Positions 1 through 8,261 of a DNA stretch of 64,000 nucleotides are shown piece after piece. Made by a program: the position numbers and the translations under genes. The notes beneath the pieces are model-generated. The model had not been told where the DNA came from and did not search any database. It saw nothing but the letters and a program-made list of their open reading frames with translations. The stretch is from an uncultured bacterium. GTDB taxonomy: Bacteria > Planctomycetota > UBA1135 > GCA-002686595. The stretch's first letter is position 1; the number at the start of each line of letters is the position of its first letter. The stretch spans positions 1 through 64,000 of the forward strand of contig CALLKX010000024.1 of the NCBI GenBank assembly GCA_938083085.1. Direction: 5' to 3'.

Positions 1-566
1 CCACGGGCGTCGAGGAGCTGCGCGTAAGCGAGCCGGCTATCGAGGTCTCCCTCGTCCTTGGCCAGCCGCTTGAACTCGCGAGCGGCGTCCTTCAGGTCGC
101 CGTGACGCCAGGCCACCCAGCCCAGGATCCTGCGCGTGGTGTCGGCGTCGCTCTTGCCCCTGGAGAGCTTGCGCAGCTCGTCCTTGAGGAGGTCAACGCC
201 CCCCGGGAAGGCCGCCGCGGCGCTGAAGAGCGCCCCGGCTTCGGAACGGGCCGCGGCCGAGTCGAGCCCCTGCCCCTCCAGCCCGGCGAGCCGCGCCAGG
301 AGCTCAGGGGGGAGCTCCTTGACCACCGGCTCCAACTCCGGGGCGGGCGGCGCGGGCCCCTCCTGGCCCCCAGCGTTGTTGATCACGATGACGGCGCCGC
401 CCTGCTTCACGGCGGAGGCCCGCTTGAGCGCGGAGAACCCCCGCGCCGGGGCGAGCCGGACGCCCTGGATGGACTGGGCCGCCAAGGTGTCCATGGACAC
501 GGAGCCCGTGAAGACGAGCGCGAGCGCGAGTGAGAGGCGGTACATGGCGCGGGGGGCGTCGGTCAT
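1..566 (-). CDS. Secreted TPR-like protein (C-terminus beyond window)
   Basis: The frame opens with an N-terminal signal peptide (YRLSLALALVFTGSVSMD) followed by a segment with a short hydrophobic VIVINN stretch. After that comes an alanine-rich helical region typical of tetratricopeptide-like repeats (residues about 85-188, e.g. ILGWVAWRHGDLKDAAREF). The start at 566 is chosen because its ATG overlaps the stop of the upstream VWA gene (ATGA), implying translational coupling; an internal ATG at 545 (MYRLS) would give a cleaner signal peptide and is equally possible. It is the last visible gene of the MoxR/VWA operon, in the place where Bat-type operons often carry TPR proteins such as BatE. 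Exact function is not recognisable; the C-terminus lies outside the window. Confidence 0.75.
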   Translation of the reverse strand, partial: MTDAPRAMYRLSLALALVFTGSVSMDTLAAQSIQGVRLAPARGFSALKRASAVKQGGAVIVINNAGGQEGPAPPAPELEPVVKELPPELLARLAGLEGQGLDSAAARSEAGALFSAAAAFPGGVDLLKDELRKLSRGKSDADTTRRILGWVAWRHGDLKDAAREFKRLAKDEGDLDSRLAYAQLLDAR

Positions 567-3061
567 GAGGAGCGTCGGGTCTCGCCCCGGGGCCAGCGTC
601 GGTACGCGATGTCGAGGAGGTAGGCGAGGAGCGCGAAGAACGCGAGCCACGGTGAGAGCTCCCGCAGGGTGACCACACCGCCGGTTCGGTCCGCGCCGCC
701 AGCAGCGGCGGGCGAGGCGGCCAGCGCCGCGCGGAGCTGCCCGGCCACGACGGGGTCGACCTGCAGCTCGCGGCCCGCGCCGCTGAGGGCGTCGAGGGCG
801 AGGCGCTCGCGGGCCGGTCGGTCCGCCGCGCCCGCGAGGACCCGCAGCCCCTCGTCCTGACGGACGGGGAGCCGAACCTCGAAGCGATCCGGTGAGACCT
901 GCTCGAACGCGAGACGGTCGGGCTCATCCGCGCCTTCCACGACGCGCTCGGCAGCAGGTCGCGCGCCGGCGGCCGCTGCGCGGCGTTCCGCCACGAGGAG
1001 GGCGCCATCGGGGTCCCGGTCGAGGCGGAACGCAAAGGGGGCGGCGGTGTCCGACGCGGTCCGCGCGAGGGCGCGGGCCATGAGCTCGCCGTAGCCGTCC
1101 CAGCCCTGCCAGGGCTCGGTCCCCGGACCCGTGGGCTCGGTGGTCATGGCGCTCACGCGGCCCAGCCCGTAGCGCCAGGAGGCGAGAATCGGGTGCCCCT
1201 CGTCGACGGTCTCCAGGACTCGCTCGGCGCCGGGACGCGCCCGCGTCTCCACGTAGCCCCCCAGCGGCGGGGTCGAATCGGGGTCCACCTCCCCCCACCA
1301 TGCGGCGCCGCCGCGGGCGCGCACCTGGACGACGCCGGGGCGGTAGGCGGGGAGCTTGGCGCTCGCCGGCTGCTTGAGGAGGATCTCGGGGAGGTTGAAC
1401 CGGTTAGGCACCGAGTAGAAGCGCCCCTGGCCCCAGTTCGCGAGCCCCACGAGGAACTCCGAGTGGGCGTCCGATCCGATCAGCACCGTGGAGACGTTCA
1501 TACCCTCCTGGGCCATGCGGCGCAGGAGCGGCTCGAAGGCCCCGGTCTCCACCCCACCGTCGGTCAGGATCATCACGTGCTTGAAGCGCGTGCGCACGTT
1601 CTTCAGGCCGTAGTACGCCTCCTCGATGGCGGGCAGGATCACCGTGCCGCCGCCGGCGTCGAGGCGGTTCAGGGCGCGCTCGATCTCGATGGAGTTCGAC
1701 GCGGGCTGGATCGGGACCGCCCAGCGCTTGGCGCCGTAAAACTCCACCAGGCCCACCTTGTCGTGGGGCAGGAGGCGCCGGATGGAGAGCCGCGCCACCT
1801 CCTTGGCGAGCTGGACGCGGTTGCCGCCCATGGAGCCCGAGGTGTCGATGATCACCACGAGCGTCGTGCTCGGGTCGCGCTTCTCCTCCTTCTGGACGAA
1901 CTCCACCGGGAGGATCTCCTCCAGGGGCTGGTCGTGGAAGCCGCCGGGTCCGAACGCGGCGTCGCCGCCCGCGGCCAGCAGGCCGACGCGACCTGAGGAG
2001 ACCCGCTGGACGAGCTCCTCCTGCCAGGCCTCAGGCACCGCGGTCGCGGGGCGGTCGTCGAGGACCACCAGCTCCGCGCGGTCCAGGGACTCCGCCGTGG
2101 GCATGCCGTCCGCCACGTCCACCCGGAACCCACCGCCCACGAGGTCCGCCAGTGCGGCGCCGCCGCCCGCCACGCGGTCTCCGAGGTAGAGGACCCGCGT
2201 GGGGTCCTGGACGCAGAGGGTTCGTTCCATCCGGAGGTCGCCGCCCACCGGGTCCGCGCCGTCGGTGACGGTGACCTCGACGGCGAGGTCCATGAACCCA
2301 GCGACCTCAGGCTCAAAGCCCAGGCGCAGACGCGTCCGCCCGTTCACGGCGATCCCCTCCGCGCGGTCGAGCTCGCCCTCCGGCCCGATCAAGGCGCAGC
2401 TCACCACCTGTCCGCCACCGACGAGGGTGACGTCCAGATTGACCTGCTGCCCGACCCGGCCCGTGACGCCGACGACGTCCAGGCCCACGGGCCTCAGGTC
2501 GCCCGCCGCCCCGTCGAGGGCCGTCCATTCCACGCTGACGCCGCGGGCCGCCGCGTCCGCGAGGGCCGCGGCCCAGTGAGCGCCGCCTGGGTCGTCGGTG
2601 GCGAGACCGTCCGAGAGGACGGTCACGGAGGCATCGCGCGCCCCGTCGGGGATCCCGCGCAGGGCCGCCTCGAGGGCGCGCCCAAGCGAGGACCCGCCGG
2701 CGTCCATCACCGTGCGACGCTCGACGCCCTTGATTGCTTCGAGGGCCGGTCGACCGTCGCCGCCGAGCTCCACCACCGTGAAGGACTCCTCCGGGAGCCG
2801 CCCGGCGATGGCCGCGGTCAAGAGCTCGCGCGCCGTCCCGTCGGCCTGCTCGGTGACGCTCTCCGTTCGATCGATGACCACCACACGGTGAACGCCGCCA
2901 TCGACCGCCCGCGACACCGGACGAGCCGCGGCGAAGACGATCAGCAGGAGCGCGAGGGACCGCAGCAGCGCGTGGGCCCGATCGCGGGTGCGGAGCGGCC
3001 CGACCCAGGGGAGGAGCGCCACCACGCAGAGGAGGAGGAGTGTCGGCTGGAGGAACTGCAT
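563..3061 (-). CDS. Membrane VWA-domain protein with glutamine-amidotransferase-like fold
   Basis: An 832-residue inner-membrane protein. It begins MQFLQPTLLLLCVVALLPW (BatA-like N-terminus), has a second hydrophobic segment near residue 40, and ends with one more transmembrane helix near residues 805-825 (SPWLAFFALLAYLLDIAYRR). A first degenerate von Willebrand A-like domain (VVVIDRTES) is followed by a beta-rich region and a GATase1-like segment (LYLGDR...LVVLDDRPA). A complete VWA domain follows near residue 398 with the metal-binding DTSGSM motif and a later ILTDGG. The ATG at 3061 is 5 bp after the preceding stop; the frame stays open upstream but that part lies inside the neighbouring gene. 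Function by analogy with Bat/aerotolerance clusters: metal-dependent protein interaction at the membrane; the partner is unknown. Confidence 0.85.
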   Translation of the reverse strand: MQFLQPTLLLLCVVALLPWVGPLRTRDRAHALLRSLALLLIVFAAARPVSRAVDGGVHRVVVIDRTESVTEQADGTARELLTAAIAGRLPEESFTVVELGGDGRPALEAIKGVERRTVMDAGGSSLGRALEAALRGIPDGARDASVTVLSDGLATDDPGGAHWAAALADAAARGVSVEWTALDGAAGDLRPVGLDVVGVTGRVGQQVNLDVTLVGGGQVVSCALIGPEGELDRAEGIAVNGRTRLRLGFEPEVAGFMDLAVEVTVTDGADPVGGDLRMERTLCVQDPTRVLYLGDRVAGGGAALADLVGGGFRVDVADGMPTAESLDRAELVVLDDRPATAVPEAWQEELVQRVSSGRVGLLAAGGDAAFGPGGFHDQPLEEILPVEFVQKEEKRDPSTTLVVIIDTSGSMGGNRVQLAKEVARLSIRRLLPHDKVGLVEFYGAKRWAVPIQPASNSIEIERALNRLDAGGGTVILPAIEEAYYGLKNVRTRFKHVMILTDGGVETGAFEPLLRRMAQEGMNVSTVLIGSDAHSEFLVGLANWGQGRFYSVPNRFNLPEILLKQPASAKLPAYRPGVVQVRARGGAAWWGEVDPDSTPPLGGYVETRARPGAERVLETVDEGHPILASWRYGLGRVSAMTTEPTGPGTEPWQGWDGYGELMARALARTASDTAAPFAFRLDRDPDGALLVAERRAAAAGARPAAERVVEGADEPDRLAFEQVSPDRFEVRLPVRQDEGLRVLAGAADRPARERLALDALSGAGRELQVDPVVAGQLRAALAASPAAAGGADRTGGVVTLRELSPWLAFFALLAYLLDIAYRRWPRGETRRSS

Positions 3062-3066
3062 GACGT

Positions 3067-4749
3067 TCAGGGCATGCGTCCGCGCTGGAAGAGGGCCCAC
3101 TCCGCCGAGAGGGCGGCGAGGGCGAGGAGAAGGACCCAGGTGTACAGGCGCCACGGACCCGCGCCCTCGGGGCTGGGCTCGGCGAGGGAGACGCCCGCCG
3201 TCACCGGCGCGGTCGTCACCGGATCCAGGAGCGACGCCGCGTCGAGGTCCACGGTCACCATCGCCGCGAGCGACGATCGCGCCCCGTCGAGGGCGGTCGG
3301 TTCGAGCCGGCCGATGGCGCGGTAGGGCGTCAGGTCAGGGACCTGTGCGAGCCACCGGATGGACCGACCCACCAGCACGGGGAACGCCCGGCTCTCGAGG
3401 AAGCTCGTGCGGCTCGGATCCATGAGCTCGGACCAGATGGCCACGCGCCTGACGTCGGAGGGGAGCGCACCCACGGCGAGGGGCCGGCCGAGGGATTCCG
3501 CGAGGGCGGAGGCGTCCACCCGGTCGAGGCCCAGCTCCCCCACCGCGCTCGCGAGCGCCACGGAGGAGTCCACCTCGCGGTCGTGCCCGATGAGGATCGC
3601 CTCCTCCTGGTCGGCGGAGGAGGGGAAGCGCAGGGACGGCCGCCCGGCTGAAGCGCCGCCGACGACCACGTCGGCCTCCCCCGCTCCCGCCACCAGCTCC
3701 ACAGCGGGGTCCGCCGCAAGGACGGCACGGACCGCAGCTCCGAAGGCCGGGACCAGACCGTCCACGGCGACACGGATCGGCGGGCGACTCGGGAGCCGGA
3801 TCGACGCCACGTCGTCGGCCACCAGGTCGGCGTCCGCTGCCTCTCCATCGGTGTCGAGCCGCGCTTCGAGCAGCGCCCCCGCAGAGGGGACATCGGAGAT
3901 CAGGAAGCCGCGACGATCCCCGTCCGTGCCGATCACACCGCCGCGCTCGAAGCCCTCGCCGTCGAGGGTCAGGGTGAGGTCGAAAATGCTGGTCGAGCCG
4001 CCTCGGGTCTGGATGAAGAGATCCACCATGCCCCAGCGGCCCGAGGCCGGCTCCGAGACCCCCATGGCGGTGATGCCCATGCCGCCGTCGATGACGGGTG
4101 CGAGGACCGCTCGCTCCACTCGCTCTCCCGCTCCGAGAGCGGCCAGGGTGGAGGGCGCCACGGGCGCGTCGCCGAAGAGGACGAAGCGGCGACCGCCCCC
4201 CTCTCCGTCCCCCATGCGGGCCCTCGAGCGGAGCGCGCGGTCGAGGGTCCCCGGCGCGAGGTCGGGCGTGCGGCCGGCGAGCCGCGGCCCCAGCAGGGCG
4301 CGGTCCTCGCCCGGCGCGAGGAGCGTCCGCACGTGCTCGCCGCACCACAGCACCTCCGTGCGGTCGCGGGGGCTCTCCGCCAGCTCCGCGGCGAGCGCCG
4401 CCTGCGCCTGTGCGAAGCGAGTGGTCTCCCCCACGGCGCGGGCCATGCCAGCGGACGCGTCCAGGAGGAGGACGTGGCGCAGGCCCTCATCGCGGTCCTC
4501 GTCGAGGCGCCCGGCGCCCAGGAGCATCAGCCCCGCGCACAGGAGCGCCATGGCGTACGCCAGCGGATGGCGGAAGCGCTCGAAGAGCGAGCGCGCGCGG
4601 GTCTCCTCGGTGGCCTCGCGCCAGAAGAGCGAGGTCACCACCGTGCGCGACTCGTGGCGCACGCGCAGACGCTGCAGCGCGTACAGCACGGCGGCCGTGG
4701 CGAGGAGCCCGCCGAGGAGCACGGAGCCAGAGAGCGCAGTGAAGTTCAA
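3067..4749 (-). CDS. BatA-like membrane protein with degenerate VWA domain
   Basis: A 560-residue protein starting NFTALSGSVLLGGLLATAAV, the BatA N-terminal membrane segment. A second helix (AYAMALLCAGLMLLGAGRL) precedes a VWA-like domain whose metal site is altered: LLLDASAGM has DxSxG rather than DxSxS, so cation binding may be lost. The C-terminus is a beta-rich region ending in a transmembrane helix (LYTWVLLLALAALSAEWALF). The start is a TTG at 4749 that overlaps the stop of the DUF58 gene (TTGA), the same coupling as between MoxR and DUF58; no ATG occurs nearby and the next residues are the conserved membrane segment. It probably works with the adjacent VWA protein at the membrane. Confidence 0.82.
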   Translation of the reverse strand: MNFTALSGSVLLGGLLATAAVLYALQRLRVRHESRTVVTSLFWREATEETRARSLFERFRHPLAYAMALLCAGLMLLGAGRLDEDRDEGLRHVLLLDASAGMARAVGETTRFAQAQAALAAELAESPRDRTEVLWCGEHVRTLLAPGEDRALLGPRLAGRTPDLAPGTLDRALRSRARMGDGEGGGRRFVLFGDAPVAPSTLAALGAGERVERAVLAPVIDGGMGITAMGVSEPASGRWGMVDLFIQTRGGSTSIFDLTLTLDGEGFERGGVIGTDGDRRGFLISDVPSAGALLEARLDTDGEAADADLVADDVASIRLPSRPPIRVAVDGLVPAFGAAVRAVLAADPAVELVAGAGEADVVVGGASAGRPSLRFPSSADQEEAILIGHDREVDSSVALASAVGELGLDRVDASALAESLGRPLAVGALPSDVRRVAIWSELMDPSRTSFLESRAFPVLVGRSIRWLAQVPDLTPYRAIGRLEPTALDGARSSLAAMVTVDLDAASLLDPVTTAPVTAGVSLAEPSPEGAGPWRLYTWVLLLALAALSAEWALFQRGRMP

Positions 4750-5663
4750 ACCTCGCGCCTCCCGTTCTCGAAGAGGTCGGCCACCTGTGGGATCACGTCG
4801 GACTCCACGTCGAGAGCCAGGAGGCCCGCGCCGCGGCGGCGCGCGAGGGCGGCGAGGCCCTCGGCGAAGCGATCGTAGGCCGCGCGGTAACGCTCGAGCA
4901 CCTGCGGCGTGACGGACACGTCCTGGGCGTCCCCGCTCTCGCAGTCCACGAGCCGCAGGTCCCCGCGCGCCCAGGAGGGGTCGCGGTCGGACCGGCGCAC
5001 GAGCTGGACCAGGAGGAGGCGGTGTCGGAGCCCCGAGAGGGCCTCCACCACCGCATCGATCCCGCCGGGGTCGAAGAAGTCCGAGACGATGACCACCAGG
5101 CCCTCGCGCAGGCCGAGGCCGCGAAAGCGGCGCAGCGCCGTGCCGAGGTCGGTCTCGCCGCCGGGCGTGACGCTCTCGAGCCGATGCGCCAGCTCCATGA
5201 CCCGGTTCTTGCCGGAGGTGGGTCGCTGGAGGACGGTGAGGTCCTCGGCGAAGGGGAATACGCCCACGCTGTCGTGCTGGCCCAGGGCGACCGCCGCGAG
5301 GGCGAGGCACGCCTGGAGGCCAGGCACGGCGCGGGGTTCGCTCTCCACCCATGCGCTCCGCGAGACGTCCGGCAGGAGGTAGAGCGGCAGGTCCTCGTGC
5401 TCCTCGAAGAGGCGCAGGAAGACGCGGCCGAGGCGGCGGTACACGGTCCAGTCGATGGCCCGCAGGTCATCGCCCGCCACGTAGGGGCGGTAGTCCTGGA
5501 ACTCGAGGCCCGCCCCGCGGTCCTTGGAGCGTTGGTCCGCGAAGCGCCCGCGGGGCGCCACACGGCGGGCGACGAGACGGAGCCGCTGCGCCGCCGCGAG
5601 GAACGCGGCGTCGAACAGCTGGCCCGACTCGAGGCCGGCGGGGTCGCGGCCCTCCTCGATCAA
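4746..5663 (-). CDS. DUF58 domain protein
   Basis: A 305-residue soluble DUF58 protein. The hallmark block is clear near residues 50-70: FQDYRPYVAGDDLRAIDW, preceded by a basic segment and followed by LRLFEEHEDLPLYLLPDVS, the VWA-like half with DVSRS in the metal-site position. VIVSDFFDPGG occurs later. It starts at TTG 5663, overlapping the MoxR stop as TTGA, and its stop overlaps the next TTG. DUF58 proteins are almost always encoded beside MoxR AAA+ ATPases and are thought to be their clients or adaptors. The position, with BatA- and VWA-type genes downstream, fits that role; the biochemical output is unknown. Confidence 0.9.
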   Translation of the reverse strand: MIEEGRDPAGLESGQLFDAAFLAAAQRLRLVARRVAPRGRFADQRSKDRGAGLEFQDYRPYVAGDDLRAIDWTVYRRLGRVFLRLFEEHEDLPLYLLPDVSRSAWVESEPRAVPGLQACLALAAVALGQHDSVGVFPFAEDLTVLQRPTSGKNRVMELAHRLESVTPGGETDLGTALRRFRGLGLREGLVVIVSDFFDPGGIDAVVEALSGLRHRLLLVQLVRRSDRDPSWARGDLRLVDCESGDAQDVSVTPQVLERYRAAYDRFAEGLAALARRRGAGLLALDVESDVIPQVADLFENGRREV

Positions 5664-6676
5664 CCGGCCGCCTCCTGCGGGACCGGGAGCTTGGCGAGCA
5701 CCTCGTCCACCACCTGGTCGGTGGTGACGCCCTCGGACAGCCCCTCGAACCCGAGGAGCACGCGGTGGCGGAGCACCGGGCGCGCGACGGCGGCGATGTC
5801 CTCGGTGGCCACGGCGAAGCGGCCCGCGAGCAGCGCCTTCACCTTGGCGCCGAGCAGGAGCGCCTGGGCGCCCCGGGGGCTCGACCCCAGGGAGACGTAG
5901 CGGTTGACCAACTCGGGGGCGTAGGCGCTGCCGGGCTGGGTCCCCATGACGAGGCGGATGGCGTAGTCCTCGGCGTGCTCGGGGACGGGGACCTGGCGCA
6001 CGGTGCTGCGCATGGCGTTGATGGTCTCCGCGTTGGAGACGGAGCTGAGCTCGACCTCCTGCTCGCCGGTGGTCCGGCGAAGGATCTCCCGGTAGTCCCC
6101 CTCCTCGGGGTAGCCCACCACGAGCTTGAAGAGGAAGCGGTCCAGCTGCGCCTCGGGCAGGGGGTAGGTGCCCTCCTGCTCCACCGGGTTCTGGGTCGCC
6201 ATGACACAGAACGGCTCGTCGAGCTTGATCGTGCGGCGCCCGATGGTGAGCTGCCGCTCCTGCATGGCCTCCAGCAGCGCCGACTGGGTCTTGGGCGTCG
6301 CGCGGTTGATCTCGTCCGCGAGCACGAGGTTCGCCACGATCGGCCCCTGCTCGAACTGCAGCTCGTGGCCGCCGCCCTCGCTCTCCACCAGCACCGACGT
6401 GCCGCGCACGTCGGCGGGCATCATGTCGGGGGTGAACTGGATCCGGCTGAAGCTGAGCTTCAGGGCCTCACCAAGCGAGGAGACCAGCATGGTCTTCCCG
6501 AGCCCCGGGACGCCCTCAAGCAGCACGTGGCCGCCCGCGAGGAGCGCGGTCAGCACGCCCTCGATCACGTCGGCCTGGCCGACCATGCGCCGGGAGACCT
6601 CGGCTCGGATGGACTCGTAGGTCTCGCGGAAACGCTGGGCATCGGCGCGCGCGGTGTCGGCGTTGGAATCAGTCAT
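5660..6676 (-). CDS. MoxR-family AAA+ ATPase
   Basis: A 338-residue AAA+ ATPase with Walker A EGVPGLGKT near residue 50, Walker B LVLADEINRATPK, the MoxR hallmark LLEAMQERQLTIG, sensor 1 VMATQNPVEQEGTYPLPEAQLDR split over its usual positions, and a C-terminal lid domain. The ATG at 6676 is chosen because the conserved N-terminus (RAEVSRRMVGQADVIEGVL) follows about 27 residues later; longer upstream readings run into the neighbouring gene. MoxR ATPases act as chaperones that remodel or activate VWA-containing partners, here the three downstream proteins. Length and motifs are normal for the family. Confidence 0.95.
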   Translation of the reverse strand: MTDSNADTARADAQRFRETYESIRAEVSRRMVGQADVIEGVLTALLAGGHVLLEGVPGLGKTMLVSSLGEALKLSFSRIQFTPDMMPADVRGTSVLVESEGGGHELQFEQGPIVANLVLADEINRATPKTQSALLEAMQERQLTIGRRTIKLDEPFCVMATQNPVEQEGTYPLPEAQLDRFLFKLVVGYPEEGDYREILRRTTGEQEVELSSVSNAETINAMRSTVRQVPVPEHAEDYAIRLVMGTQPGSAYAPELVNRYVSLGSSPRGAQALLLGAKVKALLAGRFAVATEDIAAVARPVLRHRVLLGFEGLSEGVTTDQVVDEVLAKLPVPQEAAG

Positions 6677-6719
6677 TGGCGGAGGGGCTGGCCGTGGCTC
6701 GGTGGAGACGGTGAGGGGG

Positions 6720-8261
6720 CTATTGCGGCTTGCGTGCCGGGGGCGCTGCAGCCGGGGGCGCTGCAGCCGGGGGCGCCGCGGCGCGACGCGCGAGGAAGTA
6801 AGCACGCACCAGCTCGCGGAGCTGGGGGCCGAGTTCGACGCTGGAGAGGGCGGGGACGGGGCGCGAGCGCGCGGCCCGGGCGGAGGCGACGATGGCGCCT
6901 GCCTCCTCGGCCTGGGGCTCGATGCGCTCCTGAGTGATCTTCGTGGGGCCGGGGCCGGGGCGGCCCTTGACCCGGTCGGGCACGGGGACGCCGAGGACGA
7001 GGGACGCGACGCCGCGTGACTTCTTCTGCTCGGAGGGGCCGCCCCGGCCGTTGGCGTCGGGGTTGGCGCGGTTGCCAAAGCCAATCTGGAGGTCGCGGCT
7101 CACCGGCGGACGGCGGTCCCGGAGGCTCGGCTGCACGCCGCCGCGGTTCTCCTGCTCCTCCTCGTCCTCGTCGGTGTCCTCGTCGTCCTCGACCTCCTGG
7201 TCGTCGACCTCGGTCACCTGGTCCTTGCTCTGCCACTCCGACGCCGTGGGGTTGCGGTTCGAGCCCTTGGAGGAGCCCTTCCCCGCCGTCGCGCCGGACT
7301 GCTCGTCCTCGGGGCGACGCTCAGGGGTCGGCTGATCGCCGGTCTTGCGCTCCTTCTTCTTCTTCGACTCGCGCTTCTTCTTGTCGCGCTCGGCGGGCTT
7401 TGAAGACTGCCCCTGGGTCGAGGGTGCGCTGCGCGACTCGCTGGCCGCGGAGGAGGAGAGCGCGCCGGAGGAGCGACCTGCGCCGGTGCGGCCCGAGGAC
7501 TCCTTCACGGAGTCGTCCACGTCCTCGCCGCTCTCCGACCGCTTGGCCTCGGCGGGGTCCTGAGCTCGCCGCTCCGTGGGCACCGCCTCGGGCGGCGCGG
7601 GAGCCGCGCGCTCCTCGGCCGTCACTGCCGCGTCAGCGACCTCCTCATCGAGGGGGTCCCCAGCCTCAGCCGCCGCCGTCGTCGTCCCTTCCCCACCACC
7701 CATGAGCCGAGGCTCCAGGGTGCTGACCCACCCGGACAGCGCCAGCAGGAGGAGCGAGAGCGCGCCCCACACCGGGAGTCGCCGCGAGCCCGCAACCGCC
7801 GCCTCGGGCGTCTCGAGCGCCGTGCTCGCAGCGGCCTCGCTGCGCCGCGCAGCGTCCTCGACCGCGGCCTGCTGGAAGCCCGTCCGGGCGTCGCTGCGCA
7901 GGAACTCGTCGGCGGTCACGAGCCGATCGGAGAGGTCAAGCTGACGGTCGGCCTCCGCGAGAGCGCGGGACCGTGAGATCCTGCTGGCGCGGGCTGCGGC
8001 GGCCGCGCGCGCGGCGGGAATCCCCGGCGCGAAGAGGCTGAGCAGCAGTACGAAGGGCAGCGGGAGGAGGGCGGGCTCACCGCCCCCTGCCCAGCGCATG
8101 AGCTGAGCCAGCACGAAGACCGCCGGCACCACCGCGAGCAACGGCAAGGCGCGAAAGCCCGCCGCCATGAAGGCCGCCCGAGACTCGACGCCCTGGAGCA
8201 TCGACCCTGCACGCCCCTCGATCTGATCGAGGTCGCGGGTGAGGTTCTGGTCGGCGCTCAT
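6720..8261 (-). CDS. Low-complexity membrane protein of unknown function
   Basis: A 513-residue protein I do not recognise. Two hydrophobic helices near the N-terminus (LPLLAVVPAVFVLAQLM; LPFVLLLSLFAPGI) are followed by a charged helical region with ARAAAAARASRISRSRALAEADRQLDL split across it, and a third helix (VWGALSLLLLALSGWV). The remaining 300 residues are polar and probably disordered: a Lys/Ser/Glu-rich block, a long acidic Asp/Glu run around residues 355-380, and a C-terminal AAPP repeat. The start ATG at 8261 overlaps the upstream stop (ATGA), and moxR begins 43 bp downstream. Its site directly before moxR resembles the uncharacterised membrane protein often found in planctomycete MoxR-DUF58 operons. 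Confidence 0.75.
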   Translation of the reverse strand: MSADQNLTRDLDQIEGRAGSMLQGVESRAAFMAAGFRALPLLAVVPAVFVLAQLMRWAGGGEPALLPLPFVLLLSLFAPGIPAARAAAAARASRISRSRALAEADRQLDLSDRLVTADEFLRSDARTGFQQAAVEDAARRSEAAASTALETPEAAVAGSRRLPVWGALSLLLLALSGWVSTLEPRLMGGGEGTTTAAAEAGDPLDEEVADAAVTAEERAAPAPPEAVPTERRAQDPAEAKRSESGEDVDDSVKESSGRTGAGRSSGALSSSAASESRSAPSTQGQSSKPAERDKKKRESKKKKERKTGDQPTPERRPEDEQSGATAGKGSSKGSNRNPTASEWQSKDQVTEVDDQEVEDDEDTDEDEEEQENRGGVQPSLRDRRPPVSRDLQIGFGNRANPDANGRGGPSEQKKSRGVASLVLGVPVPDRVKGRPGPGPTKITQERIEPQAEEAGAIVASARAARSRPVPALSSVELGPQLRELVRAYFLARRAAAPPAAAPPAAAPPARKPQ